Assembly (NCBI GenBank): GCA_016721085.1
Contig: JADKJI010000019.1
Span: forward strand, 48,974-112,973
From: Chitinophagaceae bacterium
Lineage (GTDB): Bacteria > Bacteroidota > Bacteroidia > Chitinophagales > Chitinophagaceae
Direction of reading: 5' to 3'
Length of the DNA: 64,000 nt
This document shows positions 48,914-58,692 of this stretch, one piece after another. The notes under the pieces are model-generated. The model worked only from the letters and a program-made list of their open reading frames with translations, did not search any database and was not told where the DNA came from. A program made the position numbers and the translations under genes. How positions within the stretch are numbered: the first letter of the stretch is position 1; the number at the start of each line of letters is the position of its first letter.

Positions 48914-51247
48914 TTAATGCTTGATAACCTGTTGACGGAAGTTGGTGCGGTCACCCTTCAGTTCTACAGTATAATTACCAGCAGGCAGATTGTTAAGGTC
49001 GCTCAGGTTGATGGTGTTCATACCTGCAGCAGCTTTAGAAACCTGTTGCTTAACTAATTGTCCGTTTTGGTTATACAAACGGATCATCAGAGATTCTTCC
49101 TGTACCAATTGGAAGCTGATATTGATAGAACCGCTGAATGGATTTGGAGTTATTTTAGCTCCGATCTTATCCAGGTCGCTGCGGATCAACAATACCCTGC
49201 TATATGTTGCCCTGCCATCAAGATCAACTTGTTTCAAACGGTAGAAGGTAACAGCTCCAAGTGGTTTGGTATCGATGAAATTGTAAGAATTACCATTTCC
49301 ACCTTTAGAAGCAACAGAACCAGCTTTTGAGAAGTTAGTTCCATTAGCACTCCTTTCAATTTCAAAATGGCTGTTATTCAGTTCATCGGCAGTAGCCCAG
49401 TTCAGGAATACTTGTCCTGCATCTACACGACCATTGAATTGCAATAATCTAACTGGTAATGTTGAAGTGATAGCCGGACCGAATTCAGATGTACTACCTA
49501 CTGTAGGAACTGATTTCGTTGCAATGGCAATAATAACAGTACCAGCAGGAACCGCAACAGGTAATCCAACAACAGGAACAGTAAATCCGAATCTTTCATC
49601 GGTACCAGTTCCATAGGTAACATCACTGTAAGATGCAGTACCTGTACTATCGTCGTTAATACCGTTATAGTTAGTTCCTTCCTGAGCAGAGAAAAGATAA
49701 GTTCTTCCTTCTGTTCCACCAGCGTCAGCTATATAGAACTCTATGATAGCACCGGCAGGGGCTGTTCCTGTAACATTCAAATTACCATATTGAACATTGC
49801 AATAGGTCATGAATGGGAAATTATGAAGTTCATTTGGACCTGTATCACCATCACCATTATCATTCGCTGTTACTCCATTATCATTGAGGTCAATACCTAA
49901 AGATGTATTATCATAAATGGAATTACGGGAGATGCGATTACCAGTAGCGGTAGAAGAACCCGTTGGCAGAATTACAATACCCTTACTATTATTAGCAATG
50001 ATATTACCTTCCAGATCATCACCTACAAAATCTTCATTGGCACCAATGATATTGTTATTAGCGTTGTTGTTATTATTTGTAGTGATATAAACTCCAAATC
50101 CAGAGTTACCTCTTACAAGGGTACCATTACTATTGGTTCCGATTGAATTACCCGCAATAATATTATCGTTTGAGTTAGAAGCACCAAAGAAGTCACCTCC
50201 AACGATCAAGATACCATGTCCGGTATTTGATGCAATAACATTGCGCTCAATAGCATCAGAAACGCCATCAGCATTTGTTCCAATCCTGTTACTGGATCCT
50301 GGGTCAATTTCAACACCGTTGGTAAGGTTACCGGCTGCGGTATTTGTGGCATCCAGACCAATAGTATTTCCAGCTACGATATTGTTATTTGATACTGTAC
50401 CAAGAAATAAACCACGTCCACCAGAACTACAAATACGATTACCTTCCAGGTTATCAGAAACGCCATCACCATCGGTACCAATAAGGTTTCCGTTTGAACC
50501 TGCTGTAGCCAATATTCCATTACGAACATTACCAAAACCAGCGGCGGCGGCTCCGTTCTTATTTAAACCAATTATATTACCAGAAATGCGGGAATTTTCT
50601 GTAGTCCAGAAAAAGATTCCATCTTCACCATTAGCACAAATCAGGTTTCCCTCATTTGCATCATTCACATTGTCTCCATCTACACCGATAGTGATTCCAC
50701 TATTAGGAGTACCGTTAAAAGTGTTACAAACGACACCATCGAATGAATTACCAAGACTTGTTGCCAAACCTGTACTATCGGTTCCTATATAGTTACCCCA
50801 AACAAAGGCAGTAGCACCACCACTGATACTGATACCAGAGCCCTGGGATTTATAAATAGCTAATCCTGCAATTTCAACTCCAGTTGAGTTAACAGTGAAA
50901 ATAGAACTTGCAGCAGCAGTACCATCAATATTGATCATAATGGTTCTTCCAGCAATGGTTCCTTGAACAGAACCAGGTTGTGAATACCCATTGATGAACA
51001 CTGGGCCGTTGATGGTTGGTAACCCGGTTGTCAATGCAATAGTCATTGATCCACCTGAAGGCAGGTTGAATTCGATAACGTCAGGACCTGCATTACCATT
51101 TGCATCAATAATAGCTTGGTTTAATGAACCGGCTCCAGTTCCACTGTTACTTGTAACAGTGTAGGTGTTTGCGGTAGCACCCAATGTTGTCAGAGTCAGC
51201 AGCACAAGGGTGATCATCCTGCTGAGTGAGGAGTAATTTTTCTTCAT
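48914..51247 (-). CDS. T9SS-sorted right-handed beta-helix protein
   Basis: 777 residues from the ATG at 51247. Signal peptide (ITLVLLTLTTLGATA), a CSLREA-like opening (TYTVTSNSGTGAGSLNQAII), then about fourteen coils of a parallel beta-helix with Asn ladders (NNNIVAGNTIGLD; NNIIGANEDFVGDD), then a fibronectin-like stretch (VFLNWATADELNNSHFEIER) and a C-terminal type A sorting domain (ITPNPFSGSINISF, LPAGNYTVEL). The helix resembles polysaccharide-binding or lyase folds, but no catalytic residues are evident. Exported by T9SS and likely kept at the surface. Confidence 0.85.
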   Translation of the reverse strand: MKKNYSSLSRMITLVLLTLTTLGATANTYTVTSNSGTGAGSLNQAIIDANGNAGPDVIEFNLPSGGSMTIALTTGLPTINGPVFINGYSQPGSVQGTIAGRTIMINIDGTAAASSIFTVNSTGVEIAGLAIYKSQGSGISISGGATAFVWGNYIGTDSTGLATSLGNSFDGVVCNTFNGTPNSGITIGVDGDNVNDANEGNLICANGEDGIFFWTTENSRISGNIIGLNKNGAAAAGFGNVRNGILATAGSNGNLIGTDGDGVSDNLEGNRICSSGGRGLFLGTVSNNNIVAGNTIGLDATNTAAGNLTNGVEIDPGSSNRIGTNADGVSDAIERNVIASNTGHGILIVGGDFFGASNSNDNIIAGNSIGTNSNGTLVRGNSGFGVYITTNNNNNANNNIIGANEDFVGDDLEGNIIANNSKGIVILPTGSSTATGNRISRNSIYDNTSLGIDLNDNGVTANDNGDGDTGPNELHNFPFMTYCNVQYGNLNVTGTAPAGAIIEFYIADAGGTEGRTYLFSAQEGTNYNGINDDSTGTASYSDVTYGTGTDERFGFTVPVVGLPVAVPAGTVIIAIATKSVPTVGSTSEFGPAITSTLPVRLLQFNGRVDAGQVFLNWATADELNNSHFEIERSANGTNFSKAGSVASKGGNGNSYNFIDTKPLGAVTFYRLKQVDLDGRATYSRVLLIRSDLDKIGAKITPNPFSGSINISFQLVQEESLMIRLYNQNGQLVKQQVSKAAAGMNTINLSDLNNLPAGNYTVELKGDRTNFRQQVIKH

Positions 51248-51400
51248 ACACAATTTTTGATTTTTACAGAGAATAAATATGCTTACGGAAACAAGTAGTC
51301 ACAGGGTTGGTTTAATCACCACTAAATTAGAATTGTTTACCCGAAATAAGGCATGTTTTTTTTTAACATTTGGGAATAGTGGTCCGAAAGTGTTTCGCCA

Positions 51401-52900
51401 TCAATAATAGGCTGGTATACATTGGCCGATATTGTCGATAACATCCGAAGCAAGCAGGGATTCCTGGGCCAATTTTTCTATTGCCTTATCTGCTGCCATA
51501 CCATGCAAATGCACCGCAAAACAAGCCGCATCAAAAGGGGGGTAGCCCTGTGATAAAAAAGGCAGTGATAATTCCTGTTAGTACATCTCCCGTTCCTCCC
51601 TTTGCTAAACCCGGATTGCCAGTACTGTTAAAGATGTATTTCCCAGAAGGATCTGCAATTAAAGTATAATGTCCTTTAAGCACTATAACAACCTGATATT
51701 CTTTAGCTTTTTTAATAGCAAGACCTATGCGTGTAAAGTCATTCCCCGCTTTTCCAAAAAGCCTTTCACACTCTTTTACGTGTGGAGTAAGTATAGAATT
51801 GGCAGGTATAAGTTTCCATAATTCAAGATTCCCTGCTACTAAATTCAATGCATCCGCATCTAACACTACTGGTCTCTTATAATGCTTTAAGATAAACAAT
51901 AATCTGTTTTTTGATTCCTCCGTATTTCCAATGCCTGGCCCAATACCAATTGAATCATAACAGGCAAGCTTATCTAATTTTTCATTATCTCCTGTATAAG
52001 TATCAATTGAACACATTGCTTCTGGAATTCCAGCTTGTACTATTGATACACCTTCCTCAGGAATATAACATGTCAATTTCCCTGCACCCGATCGAAGACA
52101 AGCTTTAGCAGCCAGTATAGCAGCTCCCATCATTCCCTTACTTCCAACCATCAATGCAGCGTGACCATGTTTACCCTTATGCGAAAATAAGTGTCTCTTA
52201 TTAAAATATGGTTTCAGGTATGAAGCAGTGAGTAGTTGATAATTTTTTAGAGAGAGGAAAGAAATTTACGATCCAATCCAATATCCAGAATATGTACCTG
52301 TCCTATTCCAGCTTCATTCTCTGCAACAAGAAATGCCATCTTGTAACATTGAAAGCTAAGGGTATGGCTTGCCCTGATAAAACTATTATCAACTGATGAT
52401 TCATCAGCATACATTCCACTTGGAATATCAATACTTATAATTTCATTTCCAGATTGGTTTAGTAGCTGAACCGTGCTTTGCCATAAGCCTTCCAGGGGTT
52501 TATTAAGTCCTGTTCCAATTAGTGCATCTATTACAATCGCCGATTTTTCTATAGCAGGCAGCCTTTCGGGCTCCGATATGAAATGAATATCTGCAGCTGT
52601 TTCATGTAATAACTGTAGGTTTCGCTGGAAATCGGGAGTTCCTAATTTTCCAAACTCTAAAATGTAAACTGTAACTGATGATCCATTCAACGATAGCATT
52701 CTTGCCAAGGCCAGACCATCGCCACCATTATTTCCCTTACCACAGAATATAGAAAAGGAGTTTTCAAGATAGCCGTTTTCTGAAAGCCAGTTAAAACAAG
52801 CCAAAGCGGCCCTTTCCATCAGATCAAAAGAAGAGATTGGTTCGTTCTTGATAGTATAGGCATCCCAGGCCCTTATTTGGGAAGCATCAAGTAAAATCAT
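51401..52900 (-). CDS. nnr: Bifunctional NAD(P)HX epimerase / dehydratase (two frameshifts)
   Basis: About 500 residues after correction. The N-terminal epimerase domain (about 1-215) has MILLDASQIRAWDAYTI, FCGKGNNGGDGLALAR and VIDALIGTGLNKPL. The C-terminal ADP-dependent dehydratase has GIGPGIGNTEESKNR, PVVLDADALNLVAG and NPGLAKGGTGDVLTG. Frame breaks lie at 52243-52256 (an AGAGAG unit) and near 51553 (an A run); the true end is the TGA at 51401. It repairs hydrated NADH/NADPH. Other genes of the pathway were not found here. Confidence 0.9.
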
Positions 52901-52912
52901 TATGGAATTTAC

Positions 52913-54184
52913 TCATTTTTTAGGGGCTGGCCTACGTTTCTTAGAAGATTGACTTGCCTTTTTCTTTTTAACAGGAGGGGCTTTTGCAGGCTTCTTTTGT
53001 GCTACAATTGGTAGAGGACTATTTTCATCATCATTTTCCTTGTCGCCGGTTTGAAGATAGTTTCCAAACAAATCCGCCAGCTTCTTGGTGGAATAGATCA
53101 TTTTGGAATCATTATTACAGAGAGCTATAATAGTCACTTCTTCATCAGGAAGACGGTAGAACGCGGATCGGTTACCATGCCACCATCCATTATGGTAAAT
53201 GATTTTCTTTCCGTTCTTTAATAACAGCATTCTCCATCCAAGTCCATAATTATGGGTACCAGGCTTCTCATTACTATAGGGTATATAGGCTTCGTCTAAA
53301 GAAGCTTTTGACAGAAACTTATATTCTGCCAATGACCTTTCGAATTTCTGAAGATCTTCCACGGTACTATAAACATTCTTATCCCCATAAACAAGATCTA
53401 AGAAGTCAAACGCATATTGACGGCCGTTATAGAAATAGGAGGGCATCGACCTTGCACTGTCAGCAATGCTAAAAACATAGCTGTTCTTCATCTGCAATGG
53501 GTCGAATATAGTCTTTTGGATATATTCTCCGAAGGGCAATCCACCTACTTTCTCAACCACCAAGGCCAATAAAGCATAGTTTGTATTTGAATAACTAAAC
53601 CCTCGGTTAGGACGGGCTATATCCATTTCAGTATGACGGGCGATTATGAAATCCAAAACATCCTGATTGGTGATCCTCTTTTTCTTGTCCCAACCAAGTC
53701 TCTCCATATAATGAACGTAATTCGGCAATCCACTCCGATGGTTCAAAAGGGTTCTGATGGTTACCCCTTCCAAAGGGAAACCGATAAGGTATTTACTAAC
53801 TGAATCGTCAATTGATAATTTTTTCTCTTCCCATAGCTTCAAAACTGCCATAGCGGTGATGGTCTTTGAAACAGATGCTAAATGGAAAGGAGTGGAGCTG
53901 GTAATACTATCTTTTTGGCCCTTATAATGGGAAAAGCCACCATATTCTTCGTAAATGATCTGGCCCTTTTTGGCCACCAAAATACTTCCATTGAAATTGC
54001 CTCTTCTAAAATTACTATCCATGAATTGACGGATAGCAGCCTGATACCTAGCAAGATCGGCAGCTGGTACCGGATCAGGGTTAGTGAGAGCCGCAGCAAC
54101 TGCTGCTTTTTCAGATTTTGAAGAAGCAGGAGAGCATGACAATATATAAAAAGCCAGAAGGCAAAATAGCAAGTTGGTTTTCAA
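52913..54184 (-). CDS. Serine hydrolase, class C beta-lactamase/DD-peptidase fold, lipoprotein
   Basis: About 423 residues from the TTG at 54184 (a GAGG lies just upstream); a TTG at 54211 would add nine residues. Lipobox in LLAFYILSC. The serine motif is SVSK in FHLASVSKTITAM, motif II YSNTNYALLALV, and motif III reads HNGWWHGN in place of KTG, as in esterase-like members. The C-terminal tail (about 30 residues) is basic and Pro/Lys-rich. A surface or periplasmic esterase/peptidase of unknown substrate. It lies 12 bases upstream of nnr. Confidence 0.85.
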   Translation of the reverse strand: MKTNLLFCLLAFYILSCSPASSKSEKAAVAAALTNPDPVPAADLARYQAAIRQFMDSNFRRGNFNGSILVAKKGQIIYEEYGGFSHYKGQKDSITSSTPFHLASVSKTITAMAVLKLWEEKKLSIDDSVSKYLIGFPLEGVTIRTLLNHRSGLPNYVHYMERLGWDKKKRITNQDVLDFIIARHTEMDIARPNRGFSYSNTNYALLALVVEKVGGLPFGEYIQKTIFDPLQMKNSYVFSIADSARSMPSYFYNGRQYAFDFLDLVYGDKNVYSTVEDLQKFERSLAEYKFLSKASLDEAYIPYSNEKPGTHNYGLGWRMLLLKNGKKIIYHNGWWHGNRSAFYRLPDEEVTIIALCNNDSKMIYSTKKLADLFGNYLQTGDKENDDENSPLPIVAQKKPAKAPPVKKKKASQSSKKRRPAPKK

Positions 54185-54330
54185 CAGGACCTCATTTATA
54201 GGGGTTAGCAAAAAGCAAATATAATTATTACTATCAATTGTTAGCCATGCAATTACTTCGTTTTTTTAGATCAATTTTTACAATCATCTTTGCAGGGCTA
54301 TTTCAATAACGCCATTTCTTATTTACGATT

Positions 54331-55569
54331 ATGATTGACAAAAAAAATACCAGTTACCCAAAAGAGAAGATAAATATTCTCTTTCTTGAAAATATCAGTG
54401 AAACAGCGGTAAAAAACTTCAAGGAAGCCGGATATTCTTCAGTGCGTAAAATTGGTGGAGCTCTTTCTGAAGAAGAATTAATTAAGGAAATAAAGGATGT
54501 TCATTTATTAGGGATACGATCCAAAACCCAGATTACGGCCAAGGTATTGGCTGCTGCCACCAAACTCCAGGCAATAGGTTGTTTCTGTATTGGTGTTAAT
54601 CAGGTTGACCTGAAAAGTGCTACAAAACAAGGCGTAACGGTTTTCAATGCTCCTTATAGCAATACCCGTTCTGTTGCTGAATTGGTTATTGGTCTTTCCA
54701 TTTTATTGATCAGAAGAATTCCCGATAAGAATAAAGCTGCCCATGAAGGAATATGGATGAAAGAAGCAAAGGGTAGCTATGAATTGAGAGGGAAAACATT
54801 AGGACTCATTGGATACGGAAATATCGGTTCACAAGTAAGTGTGCTGGCAGAAGCGATTGGCATGAAAGTGATTTTCTATGATGTGGTTACTAAACTTCCT
54901 TTAGGGAATGCCATATCTAAAAAGACAATGAAGGAAGTGCTGTCACAAGCTGATATCGTATCCCTTCATGTGCCTGAAACTGCCAGTACAACCAACCTGA
55001 TAAACAAGACTACTTTAAAGCATTTTAAGAAAGGGTCGATTCTTATAAATTATGCCCGTGGTGAAGTGGTGGATCTGGAGGCATTGAGGAAAGCAATTCT
55101 TGACGGAGCCATATCCGGAGCAGCAATCGATGTGTTCCCCTGGGAACCTGAAAAGAATGGAGACCGATTCCAGACGCCTTTACAAGATTTGCCGAATGTT
55201 ATACTGACTCCGCATATTGGCGGCTCTACTGAAGAAGCCCAATTGAATATTGGTGAAGATGTGAGCAATAAACTGTTCCAGTATCTGGAAATGGGTATTA
55301 CCAGTGGCTCACATACTGTGCCTTCCATAGACCTGCCTCCGCAGGAAGGAACACACCGTATTCTTCATATACATCGTAATGTTCCTGGCGTACTTTCTGA
55401 AATCAATACTACGCTATCACAGAATAAGATCAACATTTTGGGACAATACCTTAAAACAAATGACGAAATCGGTTATGTGGTGTTAGATGTAGACAAGAAA
55501 CTATCAAACCATGCGTTTCAGTTATTGAAAGAAGTAAAAGATACCATTAAAGTGCGCTTACTCTACTGA
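54331..55569 (+). CDS. serA: D-3-phosphoglycerate dehydrogenase
   Basis: 412 residues. The NAD-binding motif is GKTLGLIGYGNIGSQ (about 150-164); ARGEVVDLEALRKAI and LTPHIGGSTEEAQ carry the active-site Arg and His. A C-terminal ACT domain (about 340-412, HRNVPGVLSEINTTLSQNKI) suits serine feedback. It starts serine synthesis. The next gene begins 8 bases after it, which suggests one transcript with the TPR-AAA pair. Confidence 0.93.
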   Translation: MIDKKNTSYPKEKINILFLENISETAVKNFKEAGYSSVRKIGGALSEEELIKEIKDVHLLGIRSKTQITAKVLAAATKLQAIGCFCIGVNQVDLKSATKQGVTVFNAPYSNTRSVAELVIGLSILLIRRIPDKNKAAHEGIWMKEAKGSYELRGKTLGLIGYGNIGSQVSVLAEAIGMKVIFYDVVTKLPLGNAISKKTMKEVLSQADIVSLHVPETASTTNLINKTTLKHFKKGSILINYARGEVVDLEALRKAILDGAISGAAIDVFPWEPEKNGDRFQTPLQDLPNVILTPHIGGSTEEAQLNIGEDVSNKLFQYLEMGITSGSHTVPSIDLPPQEGTHRILHIHRNVPGVLSEINTTLSQNKINILGQYLKTNDEIGYVVLDVDKKLSNHAFQLLKEVKDTIKVRLLY

Positions 55570-55577
55570 TCAATTGT

Positions 55578-56906
55578 ATGTCTAACGAATTAATAAAGAA
55601 CCTGCTTGAAGCCCTTGAGCAGTCGCCATCGAATGTACCTCTGCGTTTACAGGTAGCGCAAATGCTATTGGGGGAGAAACGGTATCAGGAAGCGAGCGAC
55701 CAATTCAGGGAAGTATTGCAACAGAGTTATGGCAATACGAAAGCTCAACTAGGACTGGCCCGTTGTTATTTCCATCTTACAAAATATTCTGCAGCCATAA
55801 TTATTTATGAGCAGTTAGAAAATGTGTTGCCCGAAGAAGACCAGGTTTTTTATATAAAATGCCTGATCAGGGAACGCTCTATGGAGCAAGCAATCGCTAT
55901 TTACCGTAAGCTTTTGTTATTGCAACCCAATTTTAAGGATGAGGAGATAGATTCACATCTTCGTGCTTCCAGTTCTGGTGGCCCTACAACTTTCGGTAGC
56001 GATGATGAATCAATTATAGAAGATATGGACGCTTCTTATTTTATGGAAAAGCCTTCTATAAAATTTGAGGATGTTGGGGGAATGAAATCGGTAAAGGAAG
56101 AGATATCGATTAAGATTATCCAGCCGCTGAAAAACCCTGAATTATTCAAAGCCTTCGGAAAGAAAACCGGCGGCGGTATCTTATTGTATGGTCCTCCGGG
56201 TTGTGGCAAAACCTTTATTGCAAGAGCTACAGCAGGTGAAATAAATGCGAAGTTCATCAATATCGGATTGCATGATATTTTAGATATGTGGATGGGGAAT
56301 AGTGAGAAGAACCTTCACGAGATTTTTGAACTGGCAAGAAGAAATACTCCTTGTGTTTTGTTTTTTGATGAAGTGGATGCTATTGGAGCCAGCAGAAGCG
56401 ATTTAAAGCAATCGGCTATGCGTCATGTCATCAACCAATTCCTTTCTGAATTAGATGGAGCCAGTTCTAATAATGAAGGCGTTTTAATTCTGGCAGCAAC
56501 CAATGCACCGTGGAGTGTTGACCCGGCATTCAGGAGACCGGGTAGGTTCGACAGAGTTGTTTTTGTTGAACCGCCAGATGAAAAAGCCAGAGAAGAAATA
56601 TTACTATCTCAATTAAAGGATAAGCCAGTAGCTGATATCGATTCAAAGAAGATTGCTCAGTCAACAGCAGAATATTCTGGAGCCGATTTAAAAGCCCTGG
56701 TGGACATTGCTGTAGAGGAAAAATTAAGAGAATCAATGCAGGCGGGCAGTATCCAGAAATTAGGCACAAAAGATTTACAAAAAGCCATAAAACTACATCG
56801 ACCAACAACTGTTGAATGGTTTGCCACCGCCAGAAACTATGCATTGTATGCGAATGAATCGGGATTATATGACCCGATCCTGAATTATCTAAAAATCCGT
56901 CGCTGA
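55578..56906 (+). CDS. TPR-AAA ATPase
   Basis: 442 residues. The first 120 or so are TPR-like helices (RYQEASDQFREVLQQSYGNT), then a Cdc48/FtsH-like AAA module: Walker A GPPGCGKT at 205-212, Walker B LFFDEVD at 261-267, and RRPGRFDR with the Arg finger near 315. No protease motif is present. It probably remodels a protein partner held by the TPR. The gene starts 8 bases after serA and is followed after 2 bases by a TPR membrane gene, so the trio is likely an operon. Confidence 0.85.
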   Translation: MSNELIKNLLEALEQSPSNVPLRLQVAQMLLGEKRYQEASDQFREVLQQSYGNTKAQLGLARCYFHLTKYSAAIIIYEQLENVLPEEDQVFYIKCLIRERSMEQAIAIYRKLLLLQPNFKDEEIDSHLRASSSGGPTTFGSDDESIIEDMDASYFMEKPSIKFEDVGGMKSVKEEISIKIIQPLKNPELFKAFGKKTGGGILLYGPPGCGKTFIARATAGEINAKFINIGLHDILDMWMGNSEKNLHEIFELARRNTPCVLFFDEVDAIGASRSDLKQSAMRHVINQFLSELDGASSNNEGVLILAATNAPWSVDPAFRRPGRFDRVVFVEPPDEKAREEILLSQLKDKPVADIDSKKIAQSTAEYSGADLKALVDIAVEEKLRESMQAGSIQKLGTKDLQKAIKLHRPTTVEWFATARNYALYANESGLYDPILNYLKIRR

Positions 56907-56908
56907 TT

Positions 56909-58162
56909 ATGGATGTATCATTGCATTTACAAAGAGCCAGCTTGCTGCTAAATCAGGGCAGGGTAAATGATGCTATACGGGAAGTTAAGAACGCTTTGTC
57001 GCAGGAACCTGATAACGGTGATGCACTAGCGCTCTATACCCGCTGCTTTTATGATCAGGATAAATTTTCAGAAGGGATGGAAATGATTCAGAAGGCAATT
57101 GCTTCAGATCCTACTGAATCTTATTTCTATTACCTGATGGCATTCGGATGTTATAGACTCGATCTGCACCAAAAAGCCATCCACCATCTGAATCAGGCGA
57201 TACAATTGGCTCCTTATAGTGCAGAATATTATGGACTCTTATCGATGGTCCTTCTTGACGATAAGCATTTCGAATATGCTCTTGAAAAAGCAGATACAGG
57301 TCTTGCTTTGGATCCGGAAAATATCACCTGTCTCAATGCCCGTTCAATGGCATTGAATAAGCTTCGGAAAACCGATGAGGCGATAGCCACCATGCAGGAT
57401 GCCTTATCGAAGGATCCGGACAATGAATACACGCATTCTACTATTGGATGGAATTACCTTGAAAAAGGAAAGCATAAAGACGCTTCCCATCATTTCAGGG
57501 AGGCTTTACGATTGAATCCAGATCACAAAGGATCACAGGAAGGATTAAAAGAAGCCTTGAAGTCGAAAATTGCCCCCTACAGATGGTTGTTACAGTATAG
57601 TTTTTGGATAAATAACAAAGGAAGAAAGGCCAGGTGGATTATTCCGATTGTGCTTTATTTTGTAGTACGTCTTTCTGCCTCACTGATGAGAATCAACGAA
57701 TCGACATCCATATTCGGGGGTATCATCATTGGACTCTACCTTGTATTTGTAATCACCAGTTGGATCATCAATCCTCTAGCCAATTTCTTCCTTTTATTTC
57801 ACAAGGATGGGAAGCATGCAGTGAATTTGACTGAAAGGTGGACAGCTATTACTGTTGTTGGAGCCTTGCTGACTGGAACAATATTATTAATTGCCGGATT
57901 GAATGTAGAGAATGAGCAGTTACAATCAGCCTTAATAATAAGTGCTGCCGCTTGTTGGCTTTCGGCAGTTTCATTGGGAGATATCCTTTATCCAATATCC
58001 TGGCATCACGATGGCAAAAGAAACAAGTTTGCCATTATATTAGTGGGAATGGCGATACTCACCATATTATGTTGTTTTCTTTATTTCCCTGCAGCAATAA
58101 TAGTAGGAACGATCTATGCGATACTATTCACCCTTAATAACTGGCTTGGGATTTTCAGGTAA
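56909..58162 (+). CDS. TPR protein with membrane domain
   Basis: 417 residues. Five or six TPR repeats occupy about 1-215 (DALALYTRCFYDQDKFSEGM; YYLMAFGCYRLDLHQKAIHH). Four or five membrane helices follow (from about 250: WIIPIVLYFVVRLSASLM). TPRs face the cytoplasm. The 2-base gap to the AAA gene and the shared TPR theme suggest one membrane-linked complex. No enzymatic motif was found. Confidence 0.78.
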   Translation: MDVSLHLQRASLLLNQGRVNDAIREVKNALSQEPDNGDALALYTRCFYDQDKFSEGMEMIQKAIASDPTESYFYYLMAFGCYRLDLHQKAIHHLNQAIQLAPYSAEYYGLLSMVLLDDKHFEYALEKADTGLALDPENITCLNARSMALNKLRKTDEAIATMQDALSKDPDNEYTHSTIGWNYLEKGKHKDASHHFREALRLNPDHKGSQEGLKEALKSKIAPYRWLLQYSFWINNKGRKARWIIPIVLYFVVRLSASLMRINESTSIFGGIIIGLYLVFVITSWIINPLANFFLLFHKDGKHAVNLTERWTAITVVGALLTGTILLIAGLNVENEQLQSALIISAAACWLSAVSLGDILYPISWHHDGKRNKFAIILVGMAILTILCCFLYFPAAIIVGTIYAILFTLNNWLGIFR

Positions 58163-58182
58163 GTACAACCGAAAATACTTCT

Positions 58183-58692
58183 CTATTTTTTTGACAATAT
58201 CATTTTTGCCCTTGCCCTGAAAGCTGGTGTTTCGGTATCCCAGCGTTGTTTGATAATCAGTTGAAGCTCCTGACGTATTTCAGGATATGTCTTTGAAAGG
58301 TTATCTAATACAGTAAGCGCAAAGGCTTTCACAGCGGCTTTTTCCTGTGGATCGGCAATGAATATAAAACAGCGATCCATAATAACGCCTTGATAGTCCT
58401 CTGGTATATCTACATACTGCAACGCTCTTATAATGCTACGAAGCACGGTTGGGTGGAAGGATGTATCTTCCAAAAGGGGGATTATCTTCTTATAATATGG
58501 GGTTAATAATTCCGGGTGATTTTCCACAATATAACCCATAGGCCAGGCGGCAAGCTGTGAAACCCGGTATTCACCAGTCAGCATAAGGTGCATCAGTTCC
58601 TTAAACCGGATAGTACTTTTTCCTACGTAATTGACTACACGATTGCAATTATCTTTTGAATTTTCCTGAAGTAATGACTCAAGCTTTTTCAT
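58183..58692 (-). CDS. HEAT-repeat-like helical protein
   Basis: 169 residues of predicted all-helical HEAT-type repeats (TFKELMHLMLTGEYRVSQLA-like spacing; PTVLRSIIRALQYVDIPEDY). No enzymatic motif. It overlaps the flippase gene start by 14 bases on the same strand and lies convergent to the TPR gene. Function unknown; such small HEAT proteins are binding scaffolds. Confidence 0.6.
   Translation of the reverse strand: MKKLESLLQENSKDNCNRVVNYVGKSTIRFKELMHLMLTGEYRVSQLAAWPMGYIVENHPELLTPYYKKIIPLLEDTSFHPTVLRSIIRALQYVDIPEDYQGVIMDRCFIFIADPQEKAAVKAFALTVLDNLSKTYPEIRQELQLIIKQRWDTETPAFRARAKMILSKK

Noticed and set aside
50133..50792. Plus-strand open frame of 219 codons
   Set aside because: It mirrors the Asn/Gly-rich beta-helix coils of the minus-strand gene; the composition (Pro, Ile, Ser repeats) is a by-product.
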